Position numbers and translations under genes: made by a program
Shown here: positions 59,179 to 64,000 of the stretch, in pieces
How positions within the stretch are numbered: position 1 is the first letter of the stretch
How the letters are laid out: the number at the start of each line of letters is the position of its first letter
Assembly: GCA_947175645.1 (NCBI GenBank)
Contig: CAMWNP010000009.1
Location: forward strand, 36,120 to 100,119
Origin: an uncultured Porphyromonadaceae bacterium
Lineage (GTDB): Bacteria > Bacteroidota > Bacteroidia > Bacteroidales > Muribaculaceae
DNA: 64,000 nucleotides
Reading direction: 5' to 3'
The notes under the pieces: generated by a model
Told to the model about the DNA's origin: nothing
Seen by the model: only the letters and a program-made list of their open reading frames with translations
The model's database searches: none

Positions 59179-60885
59179 TTACTTCTTGTAGTATTCTACC
59201 TGGGCGGGAGTGAATGATTCAATGAATTCACTGTGTTTTGCAACTTCTGCCTTAGCCATGTTGACATAGACATGTGCGCTCTTCGCCATTGATTCTGACT
59301 CGTAGCGTGAAGCATCAGTAATCAGGAGGTAACTCATGATAATGTCACCGGCCATTTCAACGAGACGGCGGGCCTGGAATGAGGTGTATTCAGGATCGTT
59401 GATTTCATTAATGAGGGCTACAGCCTTATTATAAACTTCGATCATTTTTTCAACCTCATCCTTGAGGGGCTTCAGATCTTCGCTCACAGGCATATCCTGA
59501 TATGTTGCTATGATGCTGTTATACATTCCCGTGGTAACGTTACCTATTGCAGCCACAACCTGCAACTGTGTGGTTCCTTCATAGATTGAAGTGATACGTG
59601 CGTCACGATAAACACGTTCGCAAGCATAATCCTTCATGAAGCCTGAACCACCGTGGATCTGGATGCAGTCGTATGCATTCTGATTGCAATATTCACTGCC
59701 GAGACCTTTTGCCAGGGGAGTCAGTGCGTTTGCGAATTTGTTGTAGAGTTTCATTTCGGCACGTTCCTCAGGTTCGAGTTTGCGTTCTTTGGCAATATCC
59801 TCGTAAGCCTTGTAAAGGTCAACGTAGCGGGCGGTTTCGTAAAGCAGACAGCGTGAAGCGTCGAGTTTAGCCTTCATAACTGAGAGCATTTCGTAAACTG
59901 CAGGGAACTCAATGATGGGTTTACCGAACTGCTGGCGTTCCTTTGCATATTGGAGAGCCTCGCGGTAAGCGATTTCACTTACGCCTACGCTCTGTGCGGC
60001 TATACCCAGACGAGCACCGTTCATCAGCGCCATCACATATTTGATAAGACCCATTTTGCGTGAACCGCAGAGTTCAGCCTTAGCGTTCTTGTAGACAAGT
60101 TCGCATGTGGGTGAGCCCTTGATACCCATTTTGTTCTCAATACGGCGAACGTCAACGCCACCATTGCGTTTGTCATAGATGAACATTGACAAACCGCGGG
60201 CATCTTTCGAACCCTCTTCTGAACGTGCGAGAACGAGGTGAATGTCGCTGTCACCGTTTGTGATGAAGCGTTTCACACCGTTAAGGCGCCATGTGCCGTC
60301 GGCATCCTGGGTTGCCTTGAGCATAACGCTCTGAAGGTCAGAACCGGCATCGGGTTCAGTGAGGTCCATTGACATTGTCTCACCTTCGCATACACGGGGA
60401 ATGAAACGTGCTTTCTGGTCCTCGTCACCGAACTCGTAAAGAGTTTCCGCACAGTCCTGCAAACCCCAGAGGTTTTCAAAACCGGTGTCGGCGCGGCTGA
60501 CGATGTCGGCAGCCATGATATAAGGAGTAATGGGGAAATTGAGGCCACCGAACCTGCGGGGCATAGCCATACCCATCAATCCGGCCTTGCGGCATACGTC
60601 AAGGTTCTTCTGGGTGCCGTCAGCATAGATAACACGGCTGTTTTCCACGCGGGGACCCTGGTGATCGACATCCTCGGCATTTCCGGCGATCACGTCACCG
60701 CAAATCTCGCCTACAATGTCAAGGACCTTGTCATAATTGTCCATAGCGTCAGCGAAGTCGGCGGGTGCGTAGTCAAATTTGTCGGCATCAGCAAAGTTAC
60801 GTTCCTTCAGCGCTACGATTTTCTCCATCAGGGGGTGTTTGAGATGGAGTTTCAGGTCGGGATTATCTGTATAAAAATTTGCCAT
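59179..60885 (-). CDS. Acyl-CoA dehydrogenase
   Basis: A 568-residue flavoenzyme oxidising acyl-CoA to enoyl-CoA (or reducing enoyl-CoA in reverse). FAD/substrate motifs: MSMDLTEPDAGSDLQSVM (~147-164), WRLNGVKRFITNGDSD, YAKERQQFGKPIIEFPAVYE (~312-331), and near the C-terminus IHGGSGFMKDYACERVYRDARI (split here as IHGGSGFMKDYA and RVYRDARITSIYEGTTQLQ). The ~100-residue extra C-terminal domain marks the long DUF-type ACAD class. It is the last gene after etfB and etfA, so it uses EtfAB as electron partner, possibly in a bifurcating complex. Confidence 0.95.
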   Translation of the reverse strand: MANFYTDNPDLKLHLKHPLMEKIVALKERNFADADKFDYAPADFADAMDNYDKVLDIVGEICGDVIAGNAEDVDHQGPRVENSRVIYADGTQKNLDVCRKAGLMGMAMPRRFGGLNFPITPYIMAADIVSRADTGFENLWGLQDCAETLYEFGDEDQKARFIPRVCEGETMSMDLTEPDAGSDLQSVMLKATQDADGTWRLNGVKRFITNGDSDIHLVLARSEEGSKDARGLSMFIYDKRNGGVDVRRIENKMGIKGSPTCELVYKNAKAELCGSRKMGLIKYVMALMNGARLGIAAQSVGVSEIAYREALQYAKERQQFGKPIIEFPAVYEMLSVMKAKLDASRCLLYETARYVDLYKAYEDIAKERKLEPEERAEMKLYNKFANALTPLAKGLGSEYCNQNAYDCIQIHGGSGFMKDYACERVYRDARITSIYEGTTQLQVVAAIGNVTTGMYNSIIATYQDMPVSEDLKPLKDEVEKMIEVYNKAVALINEINDPEYTSFQARRLVEMAGDIIMSYLLITDASRYESESMAKSAHVYVNMAKAEVAKHSEFIESFTPAQVEYYKK

Positions 60886-60894
60886 GATTATCTT

Positions 60895-61923
60895 TTACTT
60901 GGAGTTTTTCTTATAATATTTGATTAATTTGGGCAGCACGTCAACCAGATCTCCTGTGATTACATAGTCAGCGATTGTGTTGATGGGAGCATTGGGATCA
61001 TTATTAACCGAAATAATGATAGAACTGTCCTGCATACCGGCAATGTGCTGAATCTGTCCGGAAACACCGCACGCGATGTAGAGTTTGGGACGGACTGTAA
61101 CACCTGTCTGACCAATCTGACGGTCATGGTCGGCCCAGCCTGCATCAACGGCAGCACGTGTGGCGCCCACTTCACCTCCCAGAGTGTCGGCAAGTTCCTG
61201 AAGAAGCGCGAAGTTTTCCTTGCTACCTACGCCGTAACCGCCGCAAACAATGATGGGTGAATTTTTGATGTTTACTTTTGATTTTTCAATGTGGCGGTCG
61301 ATGATTTCAACAACAAAATCAGCATCGCTCACATATTTCTTCGGGTCAAGGTTGATGACCTCACCTTTATGGTTCGGATCGAACACCTCTTTCTTCATGA
61401 CACCTTCGCGCACGGTAGCCATCTGAGGACGGCAGTCAGGATTGACGATGGTTGCCACGATGTTACCACCGAATGCCGGACGGATCTGATAAAGAAGGTT
61501 CTGATATTCCTTGCCTGTCTTGGGGTCTTTGTGATCACCGATCTCAAGAGAGGTGCAGTCAGCAGTCAGACCGCTGTGGAGGCATGAAGACACACGGGGA
61601 CCGAGGTCACGGCCTATGCAGGTAGCGCCCATAAGGCAAATCTGGGGTTTGATTTCCTTGAAGAGGTTGATCAGAACCGCAGCGTGAGGATTGGATGTAT
61701 AGGGGAAGAGACGCTTGTCCTCAACTTTGTAGACAGTGTCCACACCGTAAGGGAAGAGTTGCTGTTCCACACCTTCAAGTTTGTCACCGATAACAACGGC
61801 TTCCAGTTTCACACCAAGTTCAGTAGCCAACTGGCGGCCTTTGGTGAGGAGTTCAAGGCTCACATCAGCGATTTTGCCTTCATCGAACTCGCAATATACA
61901 ATTAAGTTATTATTGTCTGCCAT
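60895..61923 (-). CDS. etfA: Electron transfer flavoprotein alpha subunit
   Basis: A 342-residue EtfA. The C-terminal FAD domain carries IIVCGGYGVGSKENFALLQE (~225-244), GATRAAVDAGWADHDRQIGQTG (~256; split by family logic as GATRAAVDAGW and QIGQTGVTVRPKLYIACG) and SGQIQHIAGMQDSSIIISVN. Full length. It starts 29 bp after etfB and ends 9 bp before the dehydrogenase gene. Confidence 0.96.
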   Translation of the reverse strand: MADNNNLIVYCEFDEGKIADVSLELLTKGRQLATELGVKLEAVVIGDKLEGVEQQLFPYGVDTVYKVEDKRLFPYTSNPHAAVLINLFKEIKPQICLMGATCIGRDLGPRVSSCLHSGLTADCTSLEIGDHKDPKTGKEYQNLLYQIRPAFGGNIVATIVNPDCRPQMATVREGVMKKEVFDPNHKGEVINLDPKKYVSDADFVVEIIDRHIEKSKVNIKNSPIIVCGGYGVGSKENFALLQELADTLGGEVGATRAAVDAGWADHDRQIGQTGVTVRPKLYIACGVSGQIQHIAGMQDSSIIISVNNDPNAPINTIADYVITGDLVDVLPKLIKYYKKNSK

Positions 61924-61952
61924 AAGACTTTATATTTTGATTCACCCGCTTG

Positions 61953-62825
61953 TCAGCCGATGGTGTGGTTAGCAATCAGTTCTTTAACCAGATCTTCGAT
62001 CTGCTCGTCATTGTTGTCCATCCGGCGGCTTTCCTTGGCGGTGAAAACAACATTTTCAATAGCCTTCACTTTTGTGGGTGAGCCGGCCAGACCAATCTGT
62101 TCGGGATCGGCATCGACGTATGCGGCGCCCCATTCCTGAAGTTGAAGATAAGGATGAGCATCAACATAAGCCTGCTGTTCCTCTGAAAGTTTTGCTTTTT
62201 CTGAAGGAGAAACCGCACGTTTATAGCGCATGAGACGTTTTGCGTTGCGGGGGCGACATTCAGCGGCGGAACCGTTAACGGTTACAACGCAGGGGAGCGG
62301 AGCCTTTACAGTTTCCACACCTGATTCCAGACGGCGTTTCACTGTGACAGTGCCGTTGCTCAGATCAAGAATCTCCTCAGCGTAAGTAACCTGGGGAATA
62401 CCTAATTTTTCAGCAATCTGGGGACCCACCTGGGCAGTATCGCCGTCAATAGCCTGACGACCACCGAGAATGATGTCATAGTTTCCGAACTTCTTGACAG
62501 CCTGTGCCAGAGAATAGGAAGTGGCAAGGGTGTCAGCACCACCTAACGCACGGTCAGTCAACACAATACCGGCGTCGGCACCACGGAAGATCGCTTCACG
62601 GATAATCTCAGCGGCACGTGGCAGACCCATTGTCAAAAGAGTAACAGTAGAACCGGGATTAGCATCCTTCAGACGCAGAGCCTGTTCCAGGGCATTGAGG
62701 TCTTCAGGGTTGAAGATGGCGGGCAGAGCCGCACGGTTGATTGTACCATCTTCTTTCATTGCATCTTTTCCCACATTACGGGTGTCGGGCACCTGTTTTG
62801 CAAGAACAATGATGTTTAGACTCAT
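61953..62825 (-). CDS. etfB: Electron transfer flavoprotein beta subunit
   Basis: A 290-residue EtfB. NIIVLAKQVPDTRNV at the start, NPEDLNALEQALRLKDANPG (~37-56), VTLLTMGLPRAAEIIREAIF, DIILGGRQAIDGDTAQVGPQ (~115-134) and the C-terminal recognition-loop region are typical. It pairs with EtfA to hold FAD/AMP or two FADs. First gene of the operon with a full promoter upstream. Confidence 0.96.
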   Translation of the reverse strand: MSLNIIVLAKQVPDTRNVGKDAMKEDGTINRAALPAIFNPEDLNALEQALRLKDANPGSTVTLLTMGLPRAAEIIREAIFRGADAGIVLTDRALGGADTLATSYSLAQAVKKFGNYDIILGGRQAIDGDTAQVGPQIAEKLGIPQVTYAEEILDLSNGTVTVKRRLESGVETVKAPLPCVVTVNGSAAECRPRNAKRLMRYKRAVSPSEKAKLSEEQQAYVDAHPYLQLQEWGAAYVDADPEQIGLAGSPTKVKAIENVVFTAKESRRMDNNDEQIEDLVKELIANHTIG

Positions 62826-62867
62826 ATTATTAAAATTTAATGTGATATAATAATCGTTTTAAGACCA

Positions 62868-62899
62868 CAAAGTTAATGCAATTTTTGCGCAATATCAAA
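62868..62899 (-). promoter_or_regulatory. Promoter of the etf operon
   Basis: TTTG (62899-62896), 20 bp, TAACTTTG (62875-62868), a perfect Bacteroidetes promoter reading left; leader of about 35 nt. The remaining interval to 63018 is AT-rich and shows no other feature. Confidence 0.8.
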
Positions 62900-63018
62900 C
62901 CTTTTGCCCAAAATGTTTCATTTACGGAACAATTTGTCCCACTTTTTGACCTACTTTTTGTTGGACACTCTTATCATAATTCGTATTTTTACAAAAAATT
63001 ACACTTAAATATTTACCT

Positions 63019-63909
63019 ATGAAAAATTACTATAAATACCGTAAGAAAATCCTTGAACTCTTATCAAATAAAGTTCGAACAGATAAAAGTATCAATCCTG
63101 GTGAATGGCAAGGCGTTATTAAGAATACATATACCCACATATTACCATTAGACGGAAAGAATTGCAGAAAAAGTCGTGAAGATGCAATTCGTGAGTATTT
63201 GGAAATTGAGATAAAAGAAGACTTTTTACCCCGAGGGAAAAAGGGTTGTAAAGAAACTCTTCATCCTTATGCACACCATCTAAATTCATCACAACTACTC
63301 TGTTATGCCACTTTTCAACCACTTTTGGAAGAAGAAAATATTGGAGATGCAACCCATCATCCAAAGGAAGAACTGATTAAACTTATAAAAGACTTGTTAT
63401 GTATAGATATATCCAAAGATGCTAAATGTAAGTTTGAGTATATTGATGACTTAAAATGGGAAAAGAGGGATGGTTCCATACAACCGGAAGGTACTTCATT
63501 TGATTTCCATATTGCAGATAAAAATATTGAAGTTTTCTTTGAAATTAAATTTACAGAATTTGGCTTCGGGAAAGCCAAGAATGATGAAAACCACAAGGAA
63601 AAGATTGAGGACACTTATCTGTTCAGAGTCAAAGATATTGTGGGTAAAAAGGTTTCTAAAAAATATATAATACAAAACTATCAATTGTTCAGGAATATTA
63701 TACGAAGCAATTCTGAAAAAAAACTTGTGGTATTTATTACAGATAATAGCAATCCCAAGACTTCAGATGATATATGTAAATTTGATAAGGATTTTTTAAC
63801 TTCAAGTCATGCAAATGTAAAGTTTGTCACATGGCAAGATATCTGCAATAACTGGCCAAAAGACATTGCTATGCCATTTCAATTTACATGCTTTGAAACG
63901 CCTAAATAA
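63019..63909 (+). CDS. Orphan PD-(D/E)xK nuclease-like protein
   Basis: A 296-residue, Lys-rich protein. D162 in GTSFDFHI and E175-x-K177 in VFFEIKFTEFGFG form a PD-(D/E)xK nuclease core; the rest (NYQLFRNIIRSNSEKKLVVF with a strand, then KFVTWQDICNNW) fits the remaining fold. The DNA is far more AT-rich than the neighbours, indicating recent gain. No methylase is beside it in the window, so it may be a solitary defence nuclease or belong to a system beyond 64000. Upstream box TATTTTTA is one base off a -7 element. Confidence 0.75.
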   Translation: MKNYYKYRKKILELLSNKVRTDKSINPGEWQGVIKNTYTHILPLDGKNCRKSREDAIREYLEIEIKEDFLPRGKKGCKETLHPYAHHLNSSQLLCYATFQPLLEEENIGDATHHPKEELIKLIKDLLCIDISKDAKCKFEYIDDLKWEKRDGSIQPEGTSFDFHIADKNIEVFFEIKFTEFGFGKAKNDENHKEKIEDTYLFRVKDIVGKKVSKKYIIQNYQLFRNIIRSNSEKKLVVFITDNSNPKTSDDICKFDKDFLTSSHANVKFVTWQDICNNWPKDIAMPFQFTCFETPK

Positions 63910-64000
63910 AGTGAATCTAAATATCTATCAACAATTATAAATTACTATTACTGTCCGCTAAACCATAATTAGTTGAGTCCAACTTCTTGAAAGATAGGAG

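Overview
The window is Bacteroidales chromosome, probably a gut Muribaculaceae or a close relative. The evidence is the repeated Bacteroidetes promoter pattern (a TTG or TTTG box, 19-21 nt, then TAnnTTTG), the scarcity of strong Shine-Dalgarno sequences, tRNA genes without an encoded CCA, and the gene content (Bacteroidales-type RHS protein, NapH-like ferredoxin, Etf/acyl-CoA dehydrogenase operon). The family-level assignment is inference.

Left host part (1-12310): a tripartite efflux operon (TolC-like, EmrA-like, EmrB-like), a 415-bp element with 36-bp imperfect terminal inverted repeats, pnp, two tandem paralogous small membrane proteins, and the C-terminal three quarters of a giant secreted RHS protein on the minus strand.

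Prophage (12315-48147, 35,833 bp): a complete-looking Mu-like transposable phage inserted in the RHS gene. It is flanked by a 4-bp duplication (AACT); removing it with one AACT copy rejoins the two RHS fragments in frame (501 + 1429 = 1930 codons). Transposase-site repeats at the ends are arranged as in Mu: two sites 91 bp apart on the left, a 22-23 bp-spaced cluster on the right. From left to right it carries a lone left-end gene, a CI-type repressor with an operator over the early promoter, a rightward early operon (small genes, a tRNA-like element, transposase A, target-choice ATPase B, a RecA-fold ATPase, GemA, Gam, virion morphogenesis), then a leftward block (small and large terminase, gp36, portal, MuF) that ends in two DNA-modification genes (a thymidylate-synthase homologue with the dCMP-specifying Asp, and a DNA adenine methylase). 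A rightward late operon follows: protease/scaffold, capsid, lysis, tail tube, a frameshifted tail chaperone, tape measure and tail tip. The two late blocks diverge from one 200-bp control region with two 19-bp palindromes exactly 21 bp apart between the two -33 boxes. The gap 25090-25461 carries two promoter-linked structured RNA candidates.

Right host part (48148-64000): the RHS N-terminal fragment and its secreted partner, recF, a DUF721 gene, a thioesterase, a SIS isomerase, a PfkB-like protein without the catalytic GAGD motif, ribH, tRNA-Tyr and tRNA-Gly, a leftward redox operon (NapH/NapG-like fusion, aldo/keto reductase with ferredoxin domain, DUF1893, ECF-like membrane protein), the leftward etfB-etfA-acyl-CoA dehydrogenase operon, and an AT-rich orphan PD-(D/E)xK-like nuclease at the edge. 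Bases 1-142 and 63910-64000 show no feature that I can support.
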